Shown one piece after another: positions 1 to 9,480 of a stretch of DNA of 21,681 nucleotides. Within the stretch, counting starts at the first letter, position 1, and the number at the start of each line of letters is the position of its first letter. This DNA is from an uncultured Rivibacter sp. (GTDB lineage: Bacteria; Pseudomonadota; Gammaproteobacteria; Burkholderiales; Burkholderiaceae). A model generated the notes under the pieces. The model was given only the letters and a program-made list of their open reading frames with translations. It had not been told where the DNA came from and made no database searches. The stretch spans positions 1 to 21,681 of the forward strand of contig CAMLNA010000072.1 in NCBI GenBank assembly GCA_946481025.1. Direction: 5' to 3'. The position numbers and the translations under genes were made by a program.

Positions 1-910
1 TCGTGAGTGCCTCGGTCTGGTCGATGATGAGGTAGCCGCCCGACTTCAGGTCGACACGGCGCGCCAGCGCGCGCTCGATCTCCTGGTCGATGTTGTAGAG
101 GTCGAAGATCGGGCGCTCGCCGCGGTAGAGCTCCAGCTTGCTCACGGCCGAGGGCGTGTATTCCACGCCGAAGGCGCGCAGCGCGTCGTGCTGCATGCCG
201 GAGTCGATGCGGATGCTGGCGGTCTGGTCGTTCGTGAGGTCGCGCAGCACGCGCTGCGTGAGGTTCAGGTCTTCGTGCAGCAGCGTGCCCGCCGGCACCT
301 TGAAGCTGCGCTCGCGCACCGCCGCCCAGGTCTTGCGGAGGTAGTCGATGTCGTCGGCGAGCTCCGCGTCGGTCGCGTCCTCGGCATTGGTGCGCAGGAT
401 GAAGCCGCCGCCGGCGTCCTTGGTGAGCCGCTGCATGCGCTCGCGCAGCTGCTCGCGCAGTTCGGGCGAGCCGATCTTCTGCGAGATGCCGATGTGGTCG
501 TCCTGGGGCAGGAACACCAGCAGCCGACCGGCGATGCTGATCTGCGTCGACAGCCGCGCCCCCTTGGTGCCGATCGGGTCCTTGATGACCTGCACCATCA
601 GGGTCTGGCCTTCGAACACCAGCTTCTCGATCGGCATGGGCGCCGCACCGGAGCTTTCGGAGGCCAGGCTGCGCTGCGTGCCGCCGTTGTGGTGCACGTC
701 GGCCACGTGCAGGAAGGCCGCGCGCTCCAGTCCGATGTCGATGAAGGCGGACTGCATGCCCGGCAGCACCCGCGCCACCCGGCCGGTGTAGATGTTGCCC
801 ACAAGTCCGCGCTCGAGCGTGCGTTCGACGTGCAGCTCCTGCACCGCGCCGTTCTCGACGATGGCCACCCGCGTTTCCTGGGGCGACCAGTTGATCAGGA
901 TGTCTTGCAT
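1..910 (-). CDS. rng: Ribonuclease G, N-terminal part (cut by window start)
   Basis: RNase G is a cytoplasmic endoribonuclease of the RNase E/G family that trims the 5' end of 16S rRNA and cleaves some mRNAs. The ATG is at 910 and the frame stays open to the window edge, giving 303 residues of an expected ~490. It opens MQDILINWSPQETRVAIVEN, typical of the family. An S1-like RNA-binding segment follows (VGNIYTGRVARVLPGMQSAF, near residues 38-57), then HVADVHHNG and FLPQDDHIGIS. The visible part ends in GGYLIIDQTEALT, a few residues before the first catalytic aspartate expected in this family, so the active site itself is outside the window. It is the most distal visible gene of the minus-strand operon, 73 bases after maf. 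rng next to maf is a common proteobacterial arrangement. The identification is firm; only completeness cannot be judged. Confidence 0.95.
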   Translation of the reverse strand, partial: MQDILINWSPQETRVAIVENGAVQELHVERTLERGLVGNIYTGRVARVLPGMQSAFIDIGLERAAFLHVADVHHNGGTQRSLASESSGAAPMPIEKLVFEGQTLMVQVIKDPIGTKGARLSTQISIAGRLLVFLPQDDHIGISQKIGSPELREQLRERMQRLTKDAGGGFILRTNAEDATDAELADDIDYLRKTWAAVRERSFKVPAGTLLHEDLNLTQRVLRDLTNDQTASIRIDSGMQHDALRAFGVEYTPSAVSKLELYRGERPIFDLYNIDQEIERALARRVDLKSGGYLIIDQTEALT

Positions 911-983
911 GGAGCGATTGTGTGCGAGCGGCAGCGCCGCCGCCTCAGGAGGCACCCGCGCTCTCGAGGAAACGCCGGGCCGG

Positions 984-1583
984 TCAGAACGCCCAGCCGT
1001 AGCGCCGCAGCAGCTCCGCCGTCTCGAACAGCGGCAGCCCCATGATGCCGCTGTAGCTGCCCTCGATGTGGGCGATCCAGGCCGCCGCCTGGCTCTGGAT
1101 GGCATAGGCGCCCGCCTTGCCGCGCGGTTCGCCGCTGGCCACGTAGCGTTCGATCTCCGCCGCCTCGAGCGGGCGGAAACGCACGTGCGACACGCTGGCC
1201 GCCAGCGCCGGCGGCCGGCCGTCGCTCACCGCCACCGCGGTGATGACGCGGTGGGTGTGCCCCGACAGGCGGGCCAGCATGGCAGCCGCCTCGGCGTCGT
1301 CGGCCGGCTTGCCGAGGATGTGCGTGCCCAGCGCCACGGTGGTGTCGGCGCACAGCACCGGCGCCGGCGGCAGGCCGCGCCGTTGCAGCCGGGCGAGCGC
1401 CGCCTGCAGCTTGGCCCGCGTGACCCGCTCGACATAGGCGTCGGGCAGTTCGCCGGGCAGCACCGCCTCCAGCGCTTCGGCGTCCTCGTCGTCGCCGGGC
1501 AGCAGCAGCTCGTGCGCCACGCCGATCTGGCCGAGCAGCTGGCGCCGGCGCGGGCTCTGGGAAGCGAGGTAGATCATCGGCAT
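984..1583 (-). CDS. maf: Maf-family nucleotide pyrophosphatase, YhdE (dTTP/UTP) type
   Basis: Maf proteins hydrolyse dTTP, UTP and modified or non-canonical nucleoside triphosphates to monophosphates, acting as house-cleaning enzymes; some members also affect septum formation. The 199-residue product has the full family signature: [12 protein letters not shown] at the N-terminus, CADTTVALG with the catalytic Asp, [22 protein letters not shown], and GKAGAYAIQ followed by [11 protein letters not shown]. The AGAYAIQ form fits the YhdE-like dTTP/UTP subgroup better than the YceF-like m7GTP subgroup, though this is from motif memory rather than an alignment. The start at 1583 gives MPMIYLASQ; the Met two codons downstream would serve equally well. 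Only one base separates it from the rlmH stop, so translation is probably coupled. Confidence 0.93.
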   Translation of the reverse strand: MPMIYLASQSPRRRQLLGQIGVAHELLLPGDDEDAEALEAVLPGELPDAYVERVTRAKLQAALARLQRRGLPPAPVLCADTTVALGTHILGKPADDAEAAAMLARLSGHTHRVITAVAVSDGRPPALAASVSHVRFRPLEAAEIERYVASGEPRGKAGAYAIQSQAAAWIAHIEGSYSGIMGLPLFETAELLRRYGWAF

Positions 1584-1584
1584 G

Positions 1585-2055
1585 TCATTCGCGGTGATAC
1601 GGGTGGCCGGCCGTCACCGACCAGGCCCGGTACAGGGCCTCGGCCAGCAGCACCCGCGCAAAGGCGTGCGGCAGCGTCAGGTCCGAGAGGCGCAGCGACT
1701 CGTCGGCAGCACGCTTGAGCTCCGGCGCCAGCCCGTCGGGGCCGCCGATGAGCAGCGCCACGTCGCGCCCGTCATGACGCCAGGCTTCCAGCCTCGCCGC
1801 CAGCTGCTGCGTGGTGGCGCGCGTGCCGTGCTCGTCGAGCACCACGAGGCGGGCCCCCTTGGGCAGCGCGGCCTCGATGCGATTGCGCTCGGCCACCATC
1901 AGCGCCTCCACCGGCTTGCCGCTGGTCCGCGGCTCGGTTTTCACCGCCTTGAGCTCGCAGCGCAGGTCGGGCGGGAAGCGCTTCAGGTAGTCGTCGCAGG
2001 CCGCTTCCGCCCAGGCCGGCAGGCGCTGGCCCACGGCCACGATCACGAGCTTCAT
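1585..2055 (-). CDS. rlmH: 23S rRNA (pseudouridine-1915-N3)-methyltransferase
   Basis: RlmH is a SPOUT-class methyltransferase that uses S-adenosylmethionine to methylate pseudouridine 1915 in helix 69 of 23S rRNA on assembled 70S ribosomes. The product is 156 residues, the normal length. It begins [19 protein letters not shown] and carries the SAM-binding knot elements ALLIGGPDG and [19 protein letters not shown], ending in the near-invariant [15 protein letters not shown]. It follows rsfS by 24 bases and precedes maf by one base. rsfS-rlmH adjacency is conserved across many bacteria and links two late ribosome-associated factors. Nothing in the sequence suggests loss of function. Confidence 0.97.
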   Translation of the reverse strand: MKLVIVAVGQRLPAWAEAACDDYLKRFPPDLRCELKAVKTEPRTSGKPVEALMVAERNRIEAALPKGARLVVLDEHGTRATTQQLAARLEAWRHDGRDVALLIGGPDGLAPELKRAADESLRLSDLTLPHAFARVLLAEALYRAWSVTAGHPYHRE

Positions 2056-2079
2056 GTGAGCGCTGCGGCGCGGGCGCGG

Positions 2080-2793
2080 TCAGCGCGAGGTCTTGCGCGT
2101 GGGCGCCGCCTTCTTCGCCACCGGCTTCTTGGCGGCAGCCGTGCCCGGGCGGCCCGGCTTCACCACGACCGTCTTGGTCGCGACCACCTTCTTGGTCGCA
2201 GGCTTCTTGGCCGGTGCCTTCTTGGCCGCTGGCTTGGCAACAGGCTTGGCAGCCGCCTTGCCGGATGCGGACTTCCTGGCCGGCGCCTTGGCTGCTGCGC
2301 CCTTGCCGGCGGCAACCTTCGCGGCGGGCTTTTTCGCGGCAGCCGCCTTCCGGGCGGGCGCCTTCTTCGCCACCGCCTTGGGCACGGCCTCGGCCTCGTC
2401 ATCCGCGTCCATCGGCTCGCTGGCCTTGACCAGGCCGCCCGCCTTGCCGTCGCCGAGCTTCATCTTGACCGGCTTGCCGCCCCAGATCTCCTCGAGGTGG
2501 TAGTACTGACGGATGGCGGGCTGCATGATGTGGGCCACGGCGGCGCCGCAGTCCACGATGATCCATTCGCCGTTGTCCTCGCCTTCGGTGCGCATGACCG
2601 GGAAGCCGCTGGACTTCACCGCGTCGCGCACGCTCGCGGCAAGCGCCTTGGTCTGTCGGTTGGAATTGCCCGAGGCGACGATCACCCGCTCGAAGAGCGG
2701 CGAGAGGTGCTCGGTGTTGAAGACCGCGATGTCCTGGGCCTTCACGTCTTCCAGGCCATCGACGATGGCGCGTTGCAGTTTGCGGATGTCCAT
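2080..2793 (-). CDS. rsfS: Ribosomal silencing factor RsfS with long Lys/Ala/Pro tail
   Basis: RsfS binds ribosomal protein uL14 on the 50S subunit and blocks subunit joining during starvation. The conserved domain covers about residues 1-115: MDIRKLQRAIVDGLEDVKAQ, FERVIVASGNSNRQTKALA, EGEDNGEWIIVDCGAAVAHI and QPAIRQYYHLEEIWG. Family members usually end soon after this, at roughly 105-130 residues, but this protein has 237. An acidic linker (EPMDADDEAEA) leads into about 100 residues made almost only of Lys, Ala, Pro, Val and Arg with AKKPAAK/PAKKPA-type repeats, like histone H1 or AlgP tails. That tail is probably disordered and could bind rRNA or DNA; this is inference. The ATG directly follows the nadD stop with no gap. 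The core assignment is secure; the tail's role is unknown. Confidence 0.95.
   Translation of the reverse strand: MDIRKLQRAIVDGLEDVKAQDIAVFNTEHLSPLFERVIVASGNSNRQTKALAASVRDAVKSSGFPVMRTEGEDNGEWIIVDCGAAVAHIMQPAIRQYYHLEEIWGGKPVKMKLGDGKAGGLVKASEPMDADDEAEAVPKAVAKKAPARKAAAAKKPAAKVAAGKGAAAKAPARKSASGKAAAKPVAKPAAKKAPAKKPATKKVVATKTVVVKPGRPGTAAAKKPVAKKAAPTRKTSR
2083..2379 (-). repeat. Degenerate repeats encoding the RsfS Lys/Ala/Pro tail
   Basis: The 3' part of rsfS is a low-complexity tract. On the plus strand, short variants of TTCTTGGCCGG and GGCTTGGCAGC recur many times, which on the coding strand are AAG-GCC/AAG-CCG codon mixtures for Lys-Ala and Lys-Pro. The copies are imperfect and irregularly spaced, consistent with expansion by slippage followed by drift. 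The repeats lie inside the reading frame and do not break it. Confidence 0.75.
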
Positions 2794-3447
2794 TCAGCTC
2801 CGTGGGGTGGTAGGGGCAGCGGCATAGAGCCGGTGCCGGTCAATATAGCTCGCGACCGGGGCGGTCACCAGCGAGGGAACGAGCGCCGATGCCGGCTCGC
2901 CACGCGCCAGGCGGGCGCGAATGTCGGTGGCCGACACGTCCAGCCGCGGCATCGAGAGCATTTCGAGGCGGTGCGGCACGGCCGCCAATGCAGCAGGCGG
3001 CTCGGGCGGGCGGGCGCCCCGGGAGGCCACCGCCAGCGTCACCAGCGGCAACAGGCTTTGCCAGTCTTTCCAGGTGGCCAGGTTGGCGTACTGGTCCTGC
3101 CCGAGCAGCAGGAAAATCCACGCACCGGGGTGCTCGGCATGCAGCTCGCGCACGGTATCGATGCTGTAGCTCGGGCCGGTGCGCTGCAGCTCGCGCCGGT
3201 CGAGCCGGTAGCGGGGCTCGCCGTCGATGGCCAGCGCCACCATCGCGGCACGGTGTTCGTCGGCCGCCATTTCGCGCCCGGCCTTCTGCCACGGGCGGGT
3301 GGGCACCCAGTGCAGGCGGTCGAGCCCCAGGGTGTCGAGTGCGGTGCGGGCGAGCGCCAGGTGCGCCACGTGCACCGGGTCGAAGCTGCCGCCGAAGAGC
3401 CCGATTCGCTCGGCCTGCCTTGCCACGTCAGCCTTCGAACGGCGCAC
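2794..3447 (-). CDS. nadD: Nicotinate-nucleotide adenylyltransferase
   Basis: NadD joins ATP and nicotinate mononucleotide to give deamido-NAD, the central step of NAD synthesis, in the cytoplasm. The 217-residue protein has the nucleotidyltransferase N-terminal motif [16 protein letters not shown] (residues ~15-30) with the HxxH adenylylation signature, then [11 protein letters not shown], a [11 protein letters not shown] segment, [11 protein letters not shown], and the C-terminal [14 protein letters not shown] motif (the family's ISSTxIR). The first bases overlap the end of hemF by 20 bases, and its stop abuts the rsfS start. nadD-rsfS-rlmH is one of the most conserved short gene orders in bacteria. 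The exact start could be a few codons downstream, since the first ~13 residues precede the conserved core. Confidence 0.96.
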   Translation of the reverse strand: MRRSKADVARQAERIGLFGGSFDPVHVAHLALARTALDTLGLDRLHWVPTRPWQKAGREMAADEHRAAMVALAIDGEPRYRLDRRELQRTGPSYSIDTVRELHAEHPGAWIFLLLGQDQYANLATWKDWQSLLPLVTLAVASRGARPPEPPAALAAVPHRLEMLSMPRLDVSATDIRARLARGEPASALVPSLVTAPVASYIDRHRLYAAAPTTPRS

Positions 3448-4363
3448 CGGGCTCGGCCCAGCGGCGAGGCTTGAGGAAGTCGGTGTACAGCCGCGCCTCC
3501 GGGGTGCCGGGCTCGGGCTTCCAGTCGTAGCGCCAGGTCACCACCGGCGGCATCGACATCAGGATCGACTCGGTGCGCCCGCCCGACTGCAGGCCGAACA
3601 GCGTGCCGCGGTCCCACACCAGGTTGAACTCGACGTAGCGGCCGCGCCGATATGCCTGGAACTCGCGCTCGCGCTCGGCATAGGCCGTGCCCTTGCGGCG
3701 CTGCACGATGGGCAGGTAGGCAGCAAGGAAGGCGTCGCCCACCGCGCGCGTCATCGCCAGCCCGCCCTCGAAGCCCAGCTCGGAGAAGTCGTCGTAGAAC
3801 ACGCCGCCCACGCCGCGCGGCTCGTCGCGGTGCCTGAGGAAGAAGTACTCGTCGCACCACTTCTTGAAGCGCGGGTACTTGTCTTCGCCGAAGGGCGCCA
3901 GCGCGTCGCGGCAGGTGGCATGGAAGTGCGCGGCGTCTTCGTCGAATCCGTAGTACGGGGTGAGGTCCATGCCGCCGCCGAACCAGCTCACCGTTTCGCC
4001 GCCCGGCTTGTGCGCGGCCAGCATGCGCACGTTCATGTGGACCGTGGGCACGTAGGGATTGCGCGGATGGAACACGAGCGACACGCCCAGCGCCTCGAAC
4101 GGCGCGCCGGCCAGCTCGGGCCGGTGCTGCGTGGCCGAAGGCGGCAGCGCCTGGCCCTTCACGTGCGAAAAGCTGCAGCCGCCGCGCTCGAGCAGGCCGC
4201 CCTGCTCGACGAGGCGCGACAGGCCCTCGCCTTCGAGCTTGCCGCCCGGCGGGCGCGTCCAGTGGTCACGCAGGAAGCGCTGGCCGTCCTCGGCCTCCAT
4301 GGCGTCGACGATGCGCTGCTGCAGGCCGAGCAGGTACTCGCGCACGACCCCGGTCGGGTTCAT
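3428..4363 (-). CDS. hemF: Coproporphyrinogen III oxidase, aerobic
   Basis: HemF uses O2 to decarboxylate two propionates of coproporphyrinogen III, giving protoporphyrinogen IX in heme synthesis. The product is 311 residues, the usual bacterial length. Diagnostic stretches include [65 protein letters not shown] and the C-terminal [20 protein letters not shown]. The His residues of the HMNVRM and DEDAAHFH segments are conserved in the family. The start overlaps the purD stop as ATGA (4360-4363) and the end overlaps nadD by 20 bases, so the gene is embedded in tight translational coupling. An oxygen-dependent heme enzyme fits an aerobic organism. Confidence 0.97.
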   Translation of the reverse strand: MNPTGVVREYLLGLQQRIVDAMEAEDGQRFLRDHWTRPPGGKLEGEGLSRLVEQGGLLERGGCSFSHVKGQALPPSATQHRPELAGAPFEALGVSLVFHPRNPYVPTVHMNVRMLAAHKPGGETVSWFGGGMDLTPYYGFDEDAAHFHATCRDALAPFGEDKYPRFKKWCDEYFFLRHRDEPRGVGGVFYDDFSELGFEGGLAMTRAVGDAFLAAYLPIVQRRKGTAYAEREREFQAYRRGRYVEFNLVWDRGTLFGLQSGGRTESILMSMPPVVTWRYDWKPEPGTPEARLYTDFLKPRRWAEPGAPFEG

Positions 4364-5640
4364 CGCTTGATGGCCCGGTAGCCGATGTCGCGGCGGTACT
4401 GCATGCCGTCGAAGCGGATGCCCGCGAGCATTTCATAGGCACGCGCCTGCGCCACCTTGGCCGAGTCGCCCAGCGCGGTGACGCACAGCACGCGGCCGCC
4501 GCTGGTGACGAGTTCCTTGCTGAGCTGCGTGGTGCCGGCGTGGAACACCATCGCATCGGGCGCTTCAGGCGGGAGGCCGGTGATGACGTCGGCCTTGCGC
4601 GGCTTTTCGGGGTAGCCGTGCGCGGCCATCACCACGCCCAGCGCAAAGCGGCGGTCCCATTGCAGCTCCACCTGGTCGAGCGTGCCGTCGGCCGCGTGCG
4701 TCAGCACGTCGAGCAGGTCGCTCTTGAGCCGCATCATGATGGGCTGCGTTTCCGGGTCGCCCATGCGGCAGTTGAATTCGAGCGTCTTCGGGTTGCCCTG
4801 CGCGTCGATCATCAGGCCCGCATACAGGAAGCCGGTGTACGGGATGCCGTCCTTCGCCATGCCAGCCAGCGTGGGCAGGATGATCTCGTGCATCGCCTTG
4901 GCATGGATGTTGGGCGTGACCACCGGTGCCGGCGAATAGGCGCCCATGCCGCCGGTGTTGGGTCCGGCATCGCCGTCCAGCAGGCGCTTGTGGTCCTGGC
5001 TGGTGGCCAGCGGCACGACGTTCCTGCCGTCGGCCAGCACGATGAAGCTGGCTTCCTCGCCCTGCAGGAATTCCTCGATGACCACCCGTGCCCCGCCCGC
5101 GTTGTGGGTGACGCCGAGCTTGTTGTCCAGCAGCATCCAGTCCACGGCCTGGTGAGCCTCCTCGAGCGTCGCCGCGACCACCACGCCCTTGCCCGCCGCC
5201 AGCCCGTCGGCCTTCACGACGATGGGCGCGCCCATGCGGTCGACGTAGGCATGCGCCGCCGCGGCGTCGCTGAAGGTCTCGTAGGCCGCGGTCGGGATGC
5301 CGTGGCGCTTCATGAAGTCCTTCGAGAAGGCCTTGGAGCTTTCGAGCTGGGCCGCCGCCTTGGTGGGGCCGAAGACGCGCAGGCCGCGCGCACGGAATTC
5401 GTCCACCACGCCCGCCGCCAGGGGGGCCTCGGGGCCGACCACGGTGAGCCCGATCTTCTCGGTCTGCGCAAAGTCGGCCAGCGCGTGCACTTCCGTGATG
5501 GCGACGTTCTTCAGGCGCTGGTCGAGCGCGGTGCCGCCGTTGCCGGGGGCCACGTAGACCATCTGCACCTTCTGCGACTGCGCGATCTTCCACGCCAGTG
5601 CGTGTTCGCGCCCTCCCCCGCCGATGACTAGTACTTTCAT
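4360..5640 (-). CDS. purD: Phosphoribosylamine-glycine ligase (GAR synthetase)
   Basis: PurD is an ATP-grasp enzyme that ligates glycine to phosphoribosylamine, the second step of purine synthesis. The start is set at 5640 because [19 protein letters not shown] is the canonical N-terminus and the ATG overlaps the yebC stop as ATGA. The open frame continues upstream to 5841, but that part is Arg-rich and unlike the family. The resulting protein has 426 residues. Motifs are [36 protein letters not shown], the ATP-grasp loop [17 protein letters not shown] (near residue 145), [12 protein letters not shown] and [14 protein letters not shown]. It sits alone here, away from other pur genes, as is common in betaproteobacteria. 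Confidence 0.97.
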   Translation of the reverse strand: MKVLVIGGGGREHALAWKIAQSQKVQMVYVAPGNGGTALDQRLKNVAITEVHALADFAQTEKIGLTVVGPEAPLAAGVVDEFRARGLRVFGPTKAAAQLESSKAFSKDFMKRHGIPTAAYETFSDAAAAHAYVDRMGAPIVVKADGLAAGKGVVVAATLEEAHQAVDWMLLDNKLGVTHNAGGARVVIEEFLQGEEASFIVLADGRNVVPLATSQDHKRLLDGDAGPNTGGMGAYSPAPVVTPNIHAKAMHEIILPTLAGMAKDGIPYTGFLYAGLMIDAQGNPKTLEFNCRMGDPETQPIMMRLKSDLLDVLTHAADGTLDQVELQWDRRFALGVVMAAHGYPEKPRKADVITGLPPEAPDAMVFHAGTTQLSKELVTSGGRVLCVTALGDSAKVAQARAYEMLAGIRFDGMQYRRDIGYRAIKR

Positions 5641-6362
5641 TCGTTGATCTCGGCGTTGTGATAGACCTCTTGCACGTCGTCGAGGTCTTCGATGACGTCG
5701 AGCAGCTTCTGCATGCGGGCGGCGTCCTCGCCGGCGAGCTCGATGGTGTTTTCGGCACGCATCGTGACTTCGGCCACTTCGGCCGCGAGGCCTGCGCCTT
5801 CGAGCGCGTTCTTCACCGCCTCGAAGTCGGCCGGCGCGCACAGCACCTCGATGGCGCCGTCGTCGGCCGTCACCACGTCCTCGGCGCCCGCCTCGAGGGC
5901 GACTTCCATCACCTTGTCCTCGCTGGTGCCCGGCGCAAAGATGAACTGGCCGCAGTGCTTGAACTGGAAGGCCACCGAACCTTCGGTGCCCAGGTTGCCG
6001 CCGTACTTGCTGAAGGCGTGCCGCACCTCGGCCACGGTGCGCACGCGGTTGTCGGTCATGCAGTCGACGATGATGGCGGCCCCGCCGATGCCGTAGCCCT
6101 CGTAGCGGATTTCCTCGTAGCTCACGCCTTCGAGGTTGCCGGTGGCCTTGTCGATGTTGCGCTTGATGGTGTCGGCCGGCATGTTGGCGGCCTTGGCCTT
6201 GTCGATCGCCAGGCGCAGGCGCGGGTTGGCGTTTGCGTCGCCACCGCCCTGGCGGGCCGCGACCATGATCTCGCGGATGACGCGCGTCCAGACCTTGCCG
6301 CGCTTTTCGTCCTGGCGGCCTTTTCTATGCTGGATGTTGGCCCATTTGGAATGACCGGCCAT
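5637..6362 (-). CDS. yebC: YebC/TACO1-family protein (translation or transcription regulator)
   Basis: YebC/TACO1 proteins were first described as transcriptional regulators; more recent work on some members supports a role at the ribosome in relieving stalls on difficult peptide sequences. The product is 241 residues, standard for the family. It begins [20 protein letters not shown], continues with [47 protein letters not shown] and [14 protein letters not shown], and ends in [20 protein letters not shown]. It is the first gene of the minus-strand operon and shares an ATGA overlap with purD. The 98-base upstream gap to the divergent ATPase gene must hold the operon promoter. Confidence 0.96.
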   Translation of the reverse strand: MAGHSKWANIQHRKGRQDEKRGKVWTRVIREIMVAARQGGGDANANPRLRLAIDKAKAANMPADTIKRNIDKATGNLEGVSYEEIRYEGYGIGGAAIIVDCMTDNRVRTVAEVRHAFSKYGGNLGTEGSVAFQFKHCGQFIFAPGTSEDKVMEVALEAGAEDVVTADDGAIEVLCAPADFEAVKNALEGAGLAAEVAEVTMRAENTIELAGEDAARMQKLLDVIEDLDDVQEVYHNAEINE

Positions 6363-6460
6363 GGAGTGCTCACGTTCTGGGGTTGTACGATGGCCGCGAT
6401 TTTAGCGAGCGCCCCCAGGACCGGACTTCGCCGGCCCGGCGTTCGTTGCGAGGGAACCCC
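6363..6460. promoter_or_regulatory. Divergent promoter region between yebC and the HerA-like gene
   Basis: These 98 bases are the only place for promoters of both divergent operons. On the minus strand a TAAAAT box (6399-6404) resembles a sigma-70 -10 element and lies 36 bases from the yebC ATG, but no good -35 hexamer is found 16-18 bases upstream of it. On the plus strand, GCGAGGGA around 6449-6456 is a plausible ribosome binding site for the ATG at 6461. No plus-strand promoter could be picked with confidence. Confidence 0.4.
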
Positions 6461-8014
<1,554 letters not shown>

Positions 8015-8029
8015 AGCGCAAGGCCCGCG

Positions 8030-8539
8030 ATGCTCCGCGCGTTTTCCAGAACCACCGCTGCCGCCTTGCTCGCCCTGTGCGGCGCCTGCGGCACCGGCAC
8101 GCCCAAGGCCCAGGCCCCGATGGACAACACCGCCCAGCCCCCCGCGCAGGCGCAGCTCGAGCTCGCCGGCGCGCGCCTCGTGCTCGACAGCTACCCCTAC
8201 CTGAACCGCATGCCCACGGTGGTGGACGCGAGCGGCCAGCGGCGTTGCGAGAACTTCATCGTCACTGCCACGCTGCGCAGCGCCGGCGGCGCGGCGCTGC
8301 CTGCCGGCCTCGCCCTGCGCACGGTCGTGCTCGGCGTCGGTGGGCAGGCCGCCTGGAGGGCAGACCTGGTGGCAGAGCAGCCGCAGCAGCCGGGCGGCAG
8401 CGAACTGGCCGCCGTGGCCCGCGGCTGCCCGAATGCGCAGACCAAGGCCGGCCAGCCCGTGCGGGTCAGCGTCGAGGTGCAGCACGCCGGCCGCAGCCAC
8501 TGGATCTACCACGACACCCGCATCGAGCAGGTGTTCTGA
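8030..8539 (+). CDS. Predicted small lipoprotein, function unknown
   Basis: The 169-residue product begins with a short basic segment and a hydrophobic stretch (AAALLALCGAC). Cys20 could be the lipidated residue: -1 is Ala and -2 is Gly, but -3 is Cys rather than Leu, so the lipobox is imperfect and ordinary cleavage is possible. The mature part is polar, with an LVLDSYPYLNRMPTV segment and several Cys residues (in RRCENF and RGCPNA) that could form a disulfide in the periplasm. A C-terminal half of predicted beta character ends HWIYHDTRIEQVF. I do not recognise the family. It lies 15 bases after the HerA-like gene and 43 bases before the aldo/keto reductase, so it is probably co-transcribed. 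The coding assignment is good; function is open. Confidence 0.7.
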   Translation: MLRAFSRTTAAALLALCGACGTGTPKAQAPMDNTAQPPAQAQLELAGARLVLDSYPYLNRMPTVVDASGQRRCENFIVTATLRSAGGAALPAGLALRTVVLGVGGQAAWRADLVAEQPQQPGGSELAAVARGCPNAQTKAGQPVRVSVEVQHAGRSHWIYHDTRIEQVF

Positions 8540-8550
8540 GCCCGCGCTGA

Positions 8551-8571
8551 ACCCGCGGCAGGCTCGCGGGT
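8551..8571. repeat. Inverted repeat in the lipoprotein/AKR gap
   Basis: ACCCGCG (8551-8557) and CGCGGGT (8565-8571) form a perfect 7-base-pair stem with a 7-base loop, in the 43-base gap before the aldo/keto reductase ATG. No T-tract follows on either strand, so a Rho-independent terminator is unlikely. It could be an mRNA-stabilising or processing hairpin, or chance in GC-rich DNA. Confidence 0.4.
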
Positions 8572-8582
8572 CCACTCCCACC

Positions 8583-9470
8583 ATGGACCGCCGCCGTTTC
8601 CTTGCGCTTGCCGGGCCCGCGCTGTTGCCACGCATTGCGGCCGCGCAGCCCCTGCGCCGCCCGTTCGCAGGCCTCGGTGCCGGCGTGCCGGTGATCGGCC
8701 TGGGCACCTGGCTCACCTTCGACGTCGAAGACCTCGCCGAGCAGATGGTCTGCCGCGAGGTGCTGCAGCGGTTCTTCGCCGCCGGCGGCGGGATGATCGA
8801 TTCGTCGCCGATGTACGGCCGCGCCGAGCGCCTGCTGGGCGAGCTGCTGCCGGGTCTGCCCGAGCACCGAGGCCGGCTGGTCGCGGCCAGCAAGGTCTGG
8901 ACGCCGCTGGCAACCCTGGGGCCGGTGCAGCTCGGCCAGTCGCAGAAGCTCTGGGGCGTGCCGCGTTTCGACGTGCTGCTGGTGCACAACATGCTCAACT
9001 GGCGCGCCCATCTCAAGCTGCTGCGCCGCTGGAAGGACGAAGGCCGCGTGCGTGCCATCGGCATCTCGACTTCGCACGGCCGCGGGCATGACGAAGCCGC
9101 GCGCATCCTCCGCGACGAAAACCTCGACGTGCTGCAGATCACCTACAACCTGGCCGACACGAGCGCCGAACCGGTGATGGAGCAGGCCGCGGCGCGCGGC
9201 ATGGCGGTGGTCATCAACCGCCCGTTCGACGGCGGCGCGCTTTTCGGCCGCACGCGCACCCGGGCGCTGCCGGCCTGGGCCGGTGAAACCGGTGGCGCGA
9301 ACTGGGGACAGTTCTTCCTGAAGTGGGTGGTGTCGCACCCGGCGGTGACCTGCGCCATACCCGCCACGCGCCAGCCCGCCCACCTCGACGAGAACATGGG
9401 CGCCGGCCACGGCCGCCAGCCCGATGCCGCGATGCGCCGGCGCATGCAGGCGCTGTTCGCGTCGCTATAG
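8583..9470 (+). CDS. Tat-exported aldo/keto reductase
   Basis: Aldo/keto reductases are TIM-barrel NAD(P)H-dependent oxidoreductases. The ATG at 8583 gives 295 residues starting MDRRRFLALAGPALLP, a twin-arginine signal (Arg3-Arg4-x-Phe-Leu) with a likely cleavage after AAA near residue 21. The open frame extends upstream, but only this start yields the signal peptide. The catalytic tetrad is visible: Asp73 and Tyr78 in IDSSPMYG, Lys104 in AASKVW and His135 in LLVHNM. Other features are VPVIGLGTW near the barrel start, RAIGISTSHG, and the C-terminal NWGQFFLKWVVSHPAVT. Tat export would carry a folded, cofactor-loaded enzyme to the periplasm. Substrate cannot be inferred. The next gene starts 10 bases after the stop. 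Confidence 0.88.
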   Translation: MDRRRFLALAGPALLPRIAAAQPLRRPFAGLGAGVPVIGLGTWLTFDVEDLAEQMVCREVLQRFFAAGGGMIDSSPMYGRAERLLGELLPGLPEHRGRLVAASKVWTPLATLGPVQLGQSQKLWGVPRFDVLLVHNMLNWRAHLKLLRRWKDEGRVRAIGISTSHGRGHDEAARILRDENLDVLQITYNLADTSAEPVMEQAAARGMAVVINRPFDGGALFGRTRTRALPAWAGETGGANWGQFFLKWVVSHPAVTCAIPATRQPAHLDENMGAGHGRQPDAAMRRRMQALFASL

Positions 9471-9480
9471 GGCCTGCGCC

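Noticed and set aside
2083..2379. The repetitive tract as a CRISPR array or mobile-element repeat
   Set aside because: Copies are short, irregular and in frame within rsfS, with no uniform spacers; they are codon-level repeats of a Lys/Ala/Pro tail.
1582..3474. A 630-codon plus-strand open frame across rlmH, rsfS and nadD
   Set aside because: All three minus-strand genes are complete with conserved motifs; this frame reads the Lys/Ala tail backwards as Leu/Gly/Arg repeats, explaining its length.
5641..5841. In-frame N-terminal extension of PurD up to 5841
   Set aside because: The extension is Arg-rich, overlaps yebC by 200 bases and precedes the canonical [15 protein letters not shown] start.
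6383..6404. Plus-strand promoter for the HerA-like gene using TTGTAC as -35
   Set aside because: Only the first three bases match the consensus and no acceptable -10 hexamer follows at 16-18 bases.
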